Below the pieces are notes generated by a model. The model saw only the letters and a program-made list of their open reading frames with translations, was not told the origin of the DNA and made no database searches. Positions 52,980 through 63,973 of a stretch of 64,000 nucleotides of DNA are shown here, in pieces. This stretch comes from Cololabis saira. Taxonomy: Eukaryota; Chordata; Actinopteri; Beloniformes; Belonidae. The stretch spans positions 22,701,501-22,765,500 of the forward strand of contig NC_084592.1 of the NCBI RefSeq assembly GCF_033807715.1, in the 5' to 3' direction. Each line of letters starts with the position of its first letter. Position 1 is the first letter of the stretch. A program made the position numbers and the translations under genes.

Positions 52980-53560
52980 TGGCGCTTTTGCACTAGTCCC
53001 GCCTTCGCCCGGCTTGGCTCGGTTCAGCCCCGTCTTGCACGTTTGCACTAGGGGCTGAGACGGGTAGAGCCGCTCCAAGGCGATACTTTTTCTGTAACCA
53101 TTCTGGCCAGGTTCTTTGCGGGCTGAGCCGGGACTATTTCCGACGTCACCACCCTCCGCGCCACTGATTGGTCGGGGGGCGGGGCCGTCAAACGTTTGAA
53201 TCAGGAAGCGGGAGTCAGCGCGAGAGCGCTGACTCCCGCTTCGAGAGCGATTTTATTATAAAGCGCAAAACGTCTGTTTGGTGATAAAACTCTGAGGTGC
53301 AGATGTTCATAAACCTGGTGACTGACGAGAGAATTAAAAAAGGGATGTAGACGGGCTGTTTTACTCTCAGCCGCTCGCGGCTCCAGCTGATTTCTGATCA
53401 GCGCCGACATGAACAAAGCGGTTGCGCAATCGAGTACGTCACAGCAGCTTCACCACAACCCGCCCACTTCTCCCCTGGCTGTGGAAAAACACACGGGTAG
53501 AGGCGGGTAAAGGCGTGACGAGCCGAGTCGGGCCGAGTAAGTCCTAGTGCAAAAGTGCCA
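52980..53560. mobile_element. MITE with 3-bp target duplication (Harbinger-like)
   Basis: The ends TGGCGCTTTTGCACTAG and CTAGTGCAAAAGTGCCA are inverted with one mismatch. TAA is duplicated at 52977-52979 and 53561-53563. Inside, at about 53205-53241, GCGGGAGTCAGCGC is followed by its exact inverse, a strong hairpin. No transposase is present. Confidence 0.88.
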
Positions 53561-53597
53561 TAACTGAATATACATACAGAGAGCAGAGTCACAGGAG

Positions 53598-53670
53598 GAC
53601 CACATGGCCTAATGGACAAGGCGTCTGACTTCGGATCAGAAGATTGAGGGTTCAAGTCCCTCTGTGGTTA
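53598..53670 (+). tRNA. tRNA-Arg (TCG)
   Basis: The anticodon arm TCTGACTTCGGATCAGA has TCG in the loop. The D arm is GGCCTAATGGACAAGGC and the T arm GAGGGTTCAAGTCCCTC. The acceptor GACCACA/TGTGGTT ends in a G-U pair. It lies about 40 bp downstream of the MITE. Confidence 0.9.
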
Positions 53671-55320
53671 AAGACAGGTATTCCTGGTTATGCTCTTATG
53701 ACCATGGAACAAGGTCTCCATCACAAACACAGATGTATCTCTGATGCAAACTGTGCAAGACTCCTTGTGTTTGATGATGGTTGGGGGGATCTTATCTGAA
53801 GACCGAGGTTGTTCTCCCGTTGATCCAAGCCATCAAATAACTAACAACCTTTTAATGCTATTGATCAACGTTGAATACTATAAAACAATGTTCATATGTA
53901 ATTGTTTCTTCCCCCTCTTTTAATAGACATTCAAGTGGTTGACAGTTAATCCAGTTTAGAGGCAGATCTGTATTTTCAATTGTGTTGATAACTGTTTACT
54001 ATCAAATCAAATTAACCTTTTTCTCTGAAATATTACAATGCTCTTCCTCCAACTTCAGTTTAAAGCTTCTACAAGTTTACAATCATTACAAGGAAAGTAT
54101 TACTGTGTGCAATGTAACAACATTTCCGCTGTTGTGATAAAACCCATTAAATACTCTTTAATATGTTTCTACCAACTCGGTGCACACCTTGGGCATCCAA
54201 GACATGATCTAAGGCTCATCTATTCTGGAATGCAACATGGCCTTCTCTTCAACTGAGAAAGCGTGCATACCCTCAGAGGTCAATTCTGTGACATGTTCGA
54301 GAATCAGAGCTAAAACGTCAATATGATGAGCCAATTTAACGGTTAACCAAGGAACGAGACCCTCAAGGAATTTCGCCCCTGAAATACGATGAGTGTGGCT
54401 GAAAAGATCACACTAAGAAACTTGAGTGCTGGAATAAAAATGTAGATAATTAGTGTGATGGTACGACAACTTATCATAAATGCCCACGTGTGGAAGGAGT
54501 TTTGCTACATAACACGTGCTACACCTCCTTGGAGGCAAAACCTGGTAAGCATGGCTGCCACAAATACACACGTGACGTTGTGAACAACAAAATCCATCTG
54601 AAGTGGGTAGCCGGACCTGCGGATTATCATTAACCCCACAACAACTCAAAGATTTTCAACCATGACATTTAAACCTCCTGAGCCCCATGGAAGCATGTAT
54701 CATGTGTGCACATGTGTGTTCCTCAAGTGGCAAGTCCGACAAGATCACACACACTATTCAGTTCAGTTGAGTTCAGTTCAACTTTATTGTACCCAAAGGT
54801 AAATTTGCCTTGCAAAAAGGTGGTCTAGACTCTAGTGAGTCTATTTCCCAACGGCAGATCATTTGAGGAGCACCGTCGGTAGAAACACATAGGAACCTTG
54901 TGAATCGTGGGATTAATTGAAAACATTGGTGAAAAAATCTTCTTGTTGTTATACTGCACAGTAACATTTTAAGCTCTAATAATAGAACCAGAATGATTAG
55001 GAATGGACACACTACAGGCCCCGATCGAACCAGTCACATCAGCAATCTTTTGATAACCATCAGCGTCTTTTGCCCCCCAATATCCCTGAGTAAAAGACAT
55101 TTTTTCTCCCAGCATCTCCGCACCTGTAAGGGGGAATCGAGTGAGGGGATCTGATTCTTGAGATAAGTTTGGTAAAGCAGAACAAACACAACAACTATTG
55201 CTCTGGTAATCTGTGTGGCTGACAGGAACTTTCATTTCCCTGCCACTGGACAGATGAGTCCAACTCCTGGGACGTCTGGACTAAATCCTGGTGTCAGATA
55301 ACCCAGCAGCATTAACATTA

Positions 55321-55913
55321 GACCCCGTCCACACGTAGCCGGGTATTTTTAAAAACGAATATTTCCCCCCTCCGTTTATAAAAAAATTTGCATCCACACA
55401 TAACCGAAGATCTGCGTTTTCGACCACATTCATAAGCATTCTAACCTGTAGATCGTCTGCGGCTCCCGGGAAGCTGTACCTCCGCGGCGCAGCTGGCACC
55501 GCGGGCACCGGGGCTCCGCGGGCACCGTAGGGTGCGCGTCGCCGCGTACCCTACGGCGTAGCCTCTGCGTCGGTGTAACGCAGTAAGCGGTGGTCAAGAC
55601 CAGAGACCATTTATTTAATAAATAGCTTGGAGAACAGATGCTGCATCATCTTTCTGTAGTTAACAAAAGTCGCACGTCAGAGCAGATTTGTTGTTGTTTT
55701 GGCGCATAATGTGACGTTCGAAAACGCAAAACTCCGGTTGTGTGTGTCTACACGCATCTACATAAACTGAGTTTTCAAAAATCTTCACATTGCCCGGAGT
55801 TTTTTTAAACCTTCGTTTATTTGCGTTTTCGTGTGGATGACAGGTCAAAACGTAGGAAAATATCTCCGGTTTAGCAGATATCCGCAGATATCCGGCTACG
55901 TGTGGACGGGGTC
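55321..55913. mobile_element. MITE with TTA target duplication, inserted in the retroviral remnant
   Basis: The ends are an exact 22-bp inverted repeat, starting GACCCCGTCCACACGTAGCC and ending GGCTACGTGTGGACGGGGTC. TTA is duplicated at 55318-55320 and 55914-55916, as in PIF/Harbinger-type elements. It holds a copy of the palindromic CG-rich element. Confidence 0.92.
55520..55582. repeat. Palindromic MITE-like element fragment (copy 7), nested
   Basis: It carries GGTGCGCGTCGCCGCGTACC and CCTACGGCGTAG, then CGTCGGTGTAACGCAG. The outer ends are missing. It sits within the TTA-flanked MITE. Confidence 0.75.
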
Positions 55914-56980
55914 TTAGTATCAGGTGAGTCAGTGGCAGAAGAATCATAAACCCATGAAATAATAAAATCAATCAGCACTGACCTTGTGGTTAAGCCACAA
56001 ATAGTATCCCTCAAACTGACACACAGACTTCTGAAGAGATGCCAGGATCAGTGTTGGTACCCCGAAGACACCATCTCTCAAACAGCTGGAACAGGAGCCG
56101 GGGCAGGGGCAGGTGTGTGTGTCATTGTCAGTCTCTATTTAGAGCAAAACAATGTTCAGCACCTCCAACATCAGCAGAAATCCTTAAAAAAGTGGTAATC
56201 CCCTGTTGCAGATTTACTGAAGTAAGCTTTCAATCTAAAGCCTAAGGCTTCACTTTGCTATTCTGTATCTGGAGTTTCCGGAAACCTTCTTACCATGGGT
56301 ACCGTGGATCCAGGTCACTCGCTCAGCTTTCTTCACAGCAGTACTGTAGATGTACTAGAAGCAACCGGAAAGGACTATTCCACCTCACACATTCCCAGAT
56401 TGCAGGTTTTGTAATATGCTAAAACATAATTCTTACAGACTCAGCAAATGGAAGGATACCGTGTCCAGGGACGTCCACATCCATCGGAGGAGGCATGCCA
56501 AAAAGAAGGTTGATCCCCAAGAATTTCCCCACTTGGGAGAGTTGATTAACAAAATGAGCACCATTATCAATGGAAAGCCTAGAAGGAATACCCCACGGGG
56601 GCAAGAGTTCAGATACTAAAGCTTTTGCCACAGTGGAGCTGTCAGCCTTAGAGGATGGGAAAACTAGACTATTTCTTTCCCTCACTCGGTGTGGCGGTTC
56701 AATTAAATCAAGCATCACATGATCAAGTGGACAGTCTGGTTGAGGATGTGCAGCCCCAGGCATGCTCACTCCACCTGCTGCATTATGGGAAGCACAGGTG
56801 GCACAAGCTTGACAATACTGTTGAGCATGGGACGAAACCCCCTTTGTGAACCAGTATTTATTAAGCGTAGCCAGCATGACCCCCTTTGATGCATGATCCA
56901 GCCCATGTGTTAATTTTGCAAAATGTGGCAAAATGTGTTTGGAAAACAGGGTTTTGATCAGCCTACCAGCAGATATCACC

Positions 56981-57522
56981 GTCTAAGTGGCAGTCTGCCC
57001 CCTTACAAAGACACTTCTAATCGTTAGTGGCAAAAGTCTGCACTGTCAGAGCTCACGTTATAACGCGTTACGTAGAGTGACACTTGCCAGGTGACTCCAA
57101 GTTACACAGAAAACCTGCATCATCTCTACCAGAAGGTAAGGTGCAGTTTCTGTTTCTGAAAGCCATCAGTATGAACATCAGTTCAGATAAATAACTGCTA
57201 ATAGAGACTCTGTGTTAATCCCTAAACTGTCTTTATTGAACATCTGACTGGTGCTGTCTTTTGTCACTGAGTAGAAAATGTCTTACCACTAAATTGCTGA
57301 AGTTGTCCAGATGTATTTGTCCATTAAGGTAGATCGTAGTAACCCACTGAATCCCTTAACGGACTATCTCAGGGACTTTAAATCATGGAAGAAGCTTCAT
57401 GAAAACAAGACGGAGATATTTGGTTTGGGAGGTTTGATCTTCTTCCAAATCATGTTTCTATACAGTTTGCCCTCTATGATCAGATTAGTGTTATTTAAAC
57501 AACCTCAGAGGATATCAGAACA
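56981..57522. other. Spacer upstream of tRNA-Trp
   Basis: An open frame of about 114 codons starts at 57311 but runs straight through the tRNA and matches nothing I recognise. I treat it as non-coding. Confidence 0.45.
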
Positions 57523-57594
57523 GGCTCTGTGGTGCAATGGTAGTGCGTCTGACTCCAGATCAGAAGGTTATGTGTTCAACTCACATCAGGGTCA
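57523..57594 (+). tRNA. tRNA-Trp (CCA), somewhat degenerate
   Basis: The anticodon arm TCTGACTCCAGATCAGA has CCA in the loop. The D arm is GGTGCAATGGTAGTGC and the T arm TGTGTTCAACTCACA. The acceptor GGCTCTG/CAGGGTC relies on G-U pairs at positions 2 and 4. It may be functional or an aging copy. Confidence 0.78.
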
Positions 57595-57946
57595 TAATGA
57601 AGTTTCAGTTTCATTTTATCCATCCTCACGAGTTCACCAACCAGACAAACTTTAGCAGCCACAGAAAACTTTGATATGTACCTGGAATTATTCAAGTCTG
57701 CCCATACGCCTGCCTTGAAGAAAGGAGGAACAAAAGATAATCTTTAAAAAAAACACATTTCATTTGTTCATCAGGAGACGCAAGGCAAATGTATTTGTAC
57801 ACCACATTTCACGTACAATTCAAAGTGCTTTTATAAAAACATTTTAAAAAATGAGGATTAAAAAGATGTGTCAAAGTGATAAAGTAAAATCATCCAGCCT
57901 AAAAAAGGATCTAAATTGTCTGATTCTGCATATTCACAGATGACAG

Positions 57947-58027
57947 GTTGTTGTGGCCGAGTGGTTAAGGCGATGGACTCGAAATCCATTGGGGATCCCC
58001 GCGCAGGTTCAAATCCTGCCAACAACG
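57947..58027 (+). tRNA. tRNA-Ser (CGA)
   Basis: Long variable arm (GGGGATCCCC) as in serine tRNAs. The anticodon arm TGGACTCGAAATCCA has CGA in the loop. The T arm is GCAGGTTCAAATCCTGC. The acceptor GTTGTTG/CAACAAC is fully paired, with discriminator G. Confidence 0.93.
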
Positions 58028-59395
58028 ATTAATATTACAATTGGGAAAAAAAGGCTTGTTAAATATTGGATGTTTTAACCTCAGACAAAACCGCCATTTA
58101 AAACTCGTCGATCAGGGGCCTCATGTACAAAGAGTGCGGCGCACCAAAAACGTCCGTACACCACTTTCTACGCTCACAGTCTGATGTTCAAAAAGTTGTG
58201 GTGCTTCACGCAACGATCAATTCATGGTGTGTGCTCATTTCTAAGGTTTTGTCTGTTTGCGACACTCACTGGCGATGCAGTGAAGTCCAAAATATGAAGA
58301 AACATGACCTCACCAATAAATTCACTCGCTCTTATAACTATTAGGAAACTGGTATAAGTAAGTTTAGAAATGTAGGATAAAAAGCACAATATGCATAAAA
58401 TACTTCCCAATCAAGGACAATGAATCCCATGCCAGTACCTGTGGAGCAAAGTAAGTGGTGAATGTCCTTTGCATGTAACATCACATTTTTTAGTTTTCTG
58501 TGATTAGATGGTATTCATTGAAACCATTCTTAGCTTTAGTCCTGTACGGAGCCCGAATGCTGGACCTGATATTTTCCATTTTGTGTTGTTTCCTACAGAT
58601 ACAAGAACCAACACAAAATCCAATAGATGACATCTCACAGTAAAAAAACAAAAGGGATCATGACACTTTACTGCCAAAATATCTATCCATCTTTTAAGAT
58701 GTTGTTTATTTTAACAGTGAACAAGATATTTTGTGTTGGGTTAACTCAAAAGTTGAGAGGGGAAAGACCATCTACATTTGTAGGGACAACATGCCTGAGA
58801 GAGGTCTAAAACTTTGACAGCGGCAGAAAACTGGAGGCCCAGCAAATGAACTGAAAATCACCTTGATAGGAGAAGCTAGCATTGACACCAGGGCATTAAG
58901 GAAGGAGTTCCTGACTGGTAAGTAGTAAGCTCGTCATAAGTGTGTAATACTTTCAAGTCAACAAAAAAACACTGACTGAAACTGTTCTGTGGTTTAATTT
59001 TTCTCCACAGAGAACGTAGTGGGGAAACCTATTTCATAGGGGGCACCTATTTCAGGTTTTTTACTCTCATTCATATTCTTATATTAACGAATGCTTATTT
59101 ATGTACGTTTACACAATGGTGTGTACAACTACGCAATGCTTGAGGAAGAATAGACAACATTAAAATGATATTGCTCATGGTGCACCTCTACATATGTTAC
59201 CTTTCAAAGACATGTTGACACTGTGACTTTGGGAACATAATAAGTAGCCATTCCAGACAGGAGCTTGTCTCTTTCTTTCTCTTTTCTGTAGCGTGAGGCA
59301 CCTTGGTATACAAGTAGAGATCAGGTTTTGGTCTGAATGATATGATCTCTGGGAATGATTGATAAATTCCTCCCATAAATTCCTGAATATCCAAG
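58028..59395. other. Spacer with a dispersed-repeat end
   Basis: At about 58114 a GGGGCCTCATGTACAAAGAG terminus begins. It resembles the Harbinger-like ends at 50043 but the interior differs. I found no matching opposite end. The rest holds no recognisable gene. Confidence 0.45.
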
Positions 59396-59399
59396 ACTG

Positions 59400-59457
59400 T
59401 GTTTGGCTGTTAACTGAAGATTGGGGTTCTGAGGTTGTTGGTTCAAACCAACTGACC
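59400..59457 (+). pseudogene. tRNA-Asn (GTT)-like 3' fragment
   Basis: TTTGGCTGTTAACTGAA resembles the anticodon arm of tRNA-Asn(GTT), and GTTGGTTCAAACCAAC resembles a T arm. The two are separated by extra bases, and no D arm or acceptor 5' strand precedes them. A weak call. Confidence 0.4.
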
Positions 59458-59627
59458 AGTTTATAAAACAGCAGTACTGATGTCCACCTGGTTCTTTTAC
59501 TTTCTAATATTTTTCAGGTTTAGACTGGGAGGATCCACCACAAAACCGTACTAACGAAACACTAACAGAAACCCCTTCAAGAGAGTGTCACGTGTGTCCC
59601 TGATGGTCTACAGGCTTGGATTTGGTG

Positions 59628-59672
59628 CTTTCGCGTGTTAGGCGAATGTGATAACCACAACACTAAGGAAAC
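59628..59672 (-). pseudogene. tRNA-Val (AAC) 5' half, truncated
   Basis: On the minus strand from 59672 the sequence starts GTTTCCTTAGTG and continues through a good D arm (GTGGTTATCAC) and the anticodon arm TTCGCCTAACACGCGAA with AAC in the loop. The expected variable loop, T arm and 3' acceptor are replaced by unrelated sequence. Confidence 0.75.
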
Positions 59673-60021
59673 TGACATGCTTTGAAATCAGTGGGCATAG
59701 TGAAAAAAAATCCTGTAAAAATATCTCTGCTACAATTCCAGACAGCAAGATGGATACTGCAGGTTTTCTCCTGGACGCTTTGAAAGACTCATGCTGAGGA
59801 ACATATTTTATCTGTTGCTTCTCTTCAAATCTTTCAACATTGGATTTGAAGTTACCTTCAAAACAATTATATTAGAAATAAATGTATGGCTTTACATAAG
59901 TTGTCCGGTTGTGGTAGAATAAAAAATCATCCACCACAGAGATGTCATGAAAACAAACTATTGAGAAAAAACAATGTTTTCCCTTATTTTAAAGCAAAGC
60001 CAAAGCTACAGTACGTGACCA

Positions 60022-60107
60022 GGGGCTTCATTTATAAAGCTTGCATGCGCACAAAACAGGGCTTGAAAGATACGCACGCCACCTTCTACGCAAAGTTTGG
60101 GATTTAA
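60022..60107 (-). repeat. End fragment of the Harbinger-like family
   Basis: About 85 bp match the inverse of 50868-50953 closely (AAAACAGGGCTTGAAAGAT, CACGCCACCTTCTACGC). Only one end is present. Confidence 0.8.
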
Positions 60108-60147
60108 AAAAAAAACAACTTTGTGCTCTACAAATAAACTTGCCTTG

Positions 60148-60469
60148 CCTTACAACAAAACAAGTGTGTTTTGACTAGCTTCTATAAGTATATAAGCCTA
60201 TAAGTTGCCGAAAAGGAGCAACATGGACTGTTTATAGTTTAATACTTACCGGAAAAAAAGAGAGACTTTCAGAATTGTTTATTTAAAAAAAAATAAATAA
60301 ATAAATTATTGACACGATTCTAAATTGTTGTTTTGAAAACTTTAAGTTTGCACTTTAATATTTTCTTATGGCAGAAGCAAGTATAAAAAAAAAGTTAAAT
60401 AGAGTTTAATAAGTAAAGTCACTATGTTTGGGAGAAACTAGTCAAAACACACTTGTTTTGTTGTAAGGG
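60148..60469. repeat. Inverted-repeat (foldback) unit
   Basis: AAAACAAGTGTGTTTTGACT at about 60157 and its inverse AGTCAAAACACACTTGTTTT at about 60441, with flanking pairs, give arms of about 34 bp around about 250 bp of A-rich DNA. Confidence 0.75.
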
Positions 60470-60549
60470 CTAAAAATAAATATTATTATAATAATAATAT
60501 TATTATAAATATTATTTCTAAAGATGGGGTAAAGATGTGATGTTACGAA

Positions 60550-60873
60550 TGTGACAAGAAAACCACATTTCCCAGCATGCCACAGTAGTCAGGGGCATGC
60601 GCAGTAGACCCGTGAATCCACTCCGTACCGACGCTACCAAGAGGTGAGTTTCTGTTAAACACTAGAGTGAATACAGCGCTTTCGGGTGTCGAACATTTCC
60701 CTCAAAATAGACGATTTTATGTCTCGGGTACGATAATCCTACATTTCCCACCAGGAAATATTCCATTCTTGCCGACTGATCTATCGAAACAGTCTGGCAA
60801 CGACGATTTCTGGTTGCTAAGCAACGGAGCAGACGCGTTTCAGGCTCCCGGAAGTGCGTGGCCCAAAGGAAAC
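60550..60873 (+). promoter_or_regulatory. POFUT2 promoter region
   Basis: TTTCCCAGCATGC near 60568 resembles the ZNF143 motif, and GGGCATGCGCAGTAG near 60593 resembles an NRF1 site. CCGGAAGTG (ETS-type) at about 60849 lies just upstream of the start codon. There is no TATA box. A consensus donor (AGAG then GTGAGT) at about 60642 could belong to an upstream non-coding exon. Confidence 0.55.
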
Positions 60874-63800
60874 ATGGCGCAGAGCTCATCTCATATAGCA
60901 GTGATATATTTTATGTCAACGTACTATTTTAGCATTTTATCTTTGTCTTTTTTAATCACTTTTGGACCACTCAAATCAGTAAAGAGCGATGATGTGTTCA
61001 GTGCAAGCCACACAGCCACAGTGTCCATTTCTGCCGCTAGAGATCTGCGGTGAGTTTTACACTTGTGTTAGCTATGCTAACATGCTTTGGTTGTAATTAT
61101 ACTTTTTTTTTCTTAATATTTACCTGATGCATTTATTTATACGATCACTGCTAAAGCAAACTATAGTTGGCTTTTAAAATACGTGTTTGTCTCCTGTTAG
61201 TCGGCCCTGATTGCTCGTATCGTTGAAGCAGTACCAGGCTCCATAGTCAAAATTATCTGTTTAATGGCTGTTCTGTGTCCAGGACCCTAAAAATATTTTA
61301 CATATATGCCATAATGTAGTTTTCAGATCGCTAATGTGATGTTGTTGTATTCGGCGTAGATAGTTCATTCATCAGAACACATTAGAGTTACACTCGCTTA
61401 CATTTGTTCACTCCTTTATTTCCCTCTTTATAAAGGAGGTTAAATGCATATGCATAGAAGTCCTGAGGCACAATTTGAGCACTAACTAAATAATAACGTA
61501 AGGTATTTGGTTTAACCGAATACTTGTTGCTCTTTGTTGGCTCGCTGTTGGTTTTTGCATTACTCATTTCTACCACAGGAGGACGCTAAACAGCCACTGC
61601 CCTCGTGTAAATGAACGTGGAAAAAAATCCACCTGCTTATCCGGGAAGAAAAAGATTGTAGGTAGAAATGTTCAGAAGTGGACAGAGTACTCGACCCCAG
61701 TACTTGAGTAAGAGTACAAATACTACTGGTCAAAATTTACTCCGTTACAAGTAAAAGTAGCTCAGTCAAAATATTACTCGAGTAAGAGTAGAAAAGTACT
61801 TGCTTTTAAAGGTACTTAAGTATCCAAAAGTAAATGCTTTTAAATTTATTTTAAGTAAAAGTAAGAGTAAGAGTAAATTTCTTATTTTCCACATCAGTAA
61901 ATTACAATATTTTTTCTAAATTAACTTAAGGATCTTTTAACTCTTGTTTCTGAGAATTAACTCTTTGAAACCAGCTGCACTGATGTGCTGCTTTGAGAAC
62001 CACAATGTTATATAAAACCTGCAGAAACACCAAAAACAAATCAAATGAATGGGATCATAAGAGGACAGTAGATGATGCAGAGTTTATTAACAATCATGAA
62101 CTGAAACCAAATGAACCTGCACCATCCAACTAAGTCTGGATCCCCCTCAAAGACCACTGCTTTACAAAAAACTGTGCCCTCGTTTTTTAGTCGGTCGAAC
62201 TCAAACATTGAGTTAAGATACGGCCAAGGATTTTGTGAAAGTCCCTGCTCCGAGTCCGGCTCATTATCAGACTCAGACGGCTCAGCGGATTGTCTTTCTT
62301 CTCCTGACGCAGGCGTAGCCATTGTTGCGGCTCTGTCTTGACTTGTTGCGGCTCTGTCTTGACAAACGCAGGCTACTTTGGCGGTATCGTTTTGAGGAGG
62401 CTTGACGTATTTCCGCTTTACGTACATCCCAGTGGAGAGCGTGCACTGTGATAGGTCTCCTCCTTTGACAAAAAGAGCTTGTGTCCAATAGGATTTTAGG
62501 GAAGAAGAAAAAAGAGCAGACCTGAAAGTAACGAGTACTTTTCAGCCTTCCTAGAAATTTACTCGAGTAAAGTAAAAATATTTGTCATGGAAATGTATTC
62601 AAGTAAGAGTAATAAGTACCAAAGAAATCTAATACTCAAGTAAAGTACAAATCCTCTGGATATGTACTTAAGTACAGTACTCAAGTAAATTTACTCCGTC
62701 ACTGGAAATGTTATGTCCCACGTACAATGTAAATCATGTCATACTTAGGACATTGATTACCAGAAAAGAAAGCTCTTTATTTTCTGTTTGAACATTTAAT
62801 ATGAAGAAATGTACCAAAAATGTTATTTTTTTTTTACAATACAATGAAAATTATCTTGTCACATCTGACGTTGAAGCCTTTTTTTTTTCTTTCTTGTCGT
62901 CTCCTTTCAGGTACCTTTTGTATGACGTGAACCCTCCAGAGGGTTTCAATTTGCGGAGAGATGTCTATATTCGGATGGCCTCTCTGGTAAAGACTTTGAG
63001 GAAAGAAGGGGATGACTGGGTATTGGTTGTTCCACCATGGGGTCGCCTCTACCACTGGCAAAGTCCCAAAATCGACCAGATCCGCATCCCATGGGGAGAG
63101 TTCTTCAGTCTCACTAGCCTGCAGGCCAATGTGCCTGTCATTGAGTATGAAGAATTCATTGCAGGTGAGTACATTTATATGAAATTCTGTTAATACTTCA
63201 TGATTTATTTAAGGTTCATTTGTATCTTGGGTTTTAGAAGAATTTATGTGTCTAGATTGTTTTGTAAAAGCACCATCACCATTTTCTAAAAAGCTTTATT
63301 GCAGCAGAGGGCGCTTATTTCACCTCGAATCGGATCCGAAAAGACTAAACACCCTCTAAATGTTTGAATCTTCTTCTTGAATGTAGAGAACGGGGGCCCG
63401 TTTATAGACCAGGTCCTGGTACTGCAGAACTATGCTGAGGGATGGACTGATGGTAAATGGGAGGAAAAAGTTGATGAACGGCCATGCATTGAGAAGTTGA
63501 TGTACTCCAAAGATAAACAGGGCTACTACAGGTAAGATAAAGAACCAATGACATCTTTTAAAACCACTATGTTATGATGTATGAACAAACATTTTCAATC
63601 TTTGTATTTTTTTTTTAACTACACAGTTAAGGAAGGACAGCCAACATTTTGATAGCACAGTCGAAATTAAAGGTGTGGCAGTCAATGTGGTGAATTGTTT
63701 AAGCTCAACAAAGAAGTGTAATTATAAACACGCAAACCTGTTTTAGTTCCTGACAGATGATGTTCACAGTACCGTATCAATGGTGTCCACCTGTGCCTTC

Positions 63801-63973
63801 CTCCTTACGCATTTCTCTCTTCTCTAATGACTTCATGTTCCGTATTTTGTATGTTTCCACAGGGGCTGGTTTTGGGGTTACGATGAGACAAGAGCCCATA
63901 ATGTAACATGTGTATCAGCTCAAGGCCATGCCTCAATCATGGCACCGGTTCTTCAGAGCAACATCACAGCAAC
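60874..63973 (+). CDS. pofut2: POFUT2, GDP-fucose protein O-fucosyltransferase 2 (first four exons)
   Basis: An ER-lumen enzyme that attaches O-fucose to thrombospondin type 1 repeats. Four in-phase exons: 60874-61049, 62911-63164, 63387-63531, 63863-63973; the gene continues beyond the window. Exon 1 ([20 protein letters not shown]) encodes a hydrophobic signal or anchor segment longer than the human one I recall. Exon 2 is strongly conserved: [52 protein letters not shown]. The PPEGFN segment is part of the GDP-fucose-binding region. Exon 3 has [18 protein letters not shown] and KVDERPC, and exon 4 [16 protein letters not shown]. The later catalytic half lies outside. Intron 1 carries a 1-kb hAT element. 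In human POFUT2 is on chromosome 21, so the link to PTPRN/DNAJB2 is not shared with mammals. Confidence 0.95.
61673..62704 (-). mobile_element. hAT element with a BED-like N-terminal remnant, in POFUT2 intron 1
   Basis: A 1,032-bp element flanked by a perfect 8-bp duplication, GAAATGTT (61665-61672 and 62705-62712). The ends CAGAAGTGGACAGAG and CTCCGTCACTG are short imperfect inverted repeats. The arms are rich in ACTCAAGTA/TACTTGAGT units in both orientations. The minus strand at 62330-62130 encodes an acidic segment and then [19 protein letters not shown], the start of a BED-finger-type transposase N-terminus, truncated after it. Confidence 0.85.

Larger units (their letters stand above)
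54000..56980 (-). mobile_element. Degraded endogenous retrovirus remnant (integrase and envelope-like region)
   Basis: On the minus strand, 56979-56419 is an open frame of 186 residues. It resembles a retroviral integrase: a zinc-binding-type segment (QYCQACATCASHN) and a core segment containing DLIE and then SIDNGAHF. Downstream on the same strand, to about 54000, broken frames look envelope-like (a CCVCSALP motif near 55190), in the expected pol-then-env order. Stops and frameshifts are frequent and no LTR was identified. A 593-bp element interrupts it at 55321. It is inactive. Confidence 0.6.

Noticed and set aside
57311..57655. 114-codon open frame
   Set aside because: It overlaps the tRNA-Trp gene, and its second half is only a translation of the tRNA.
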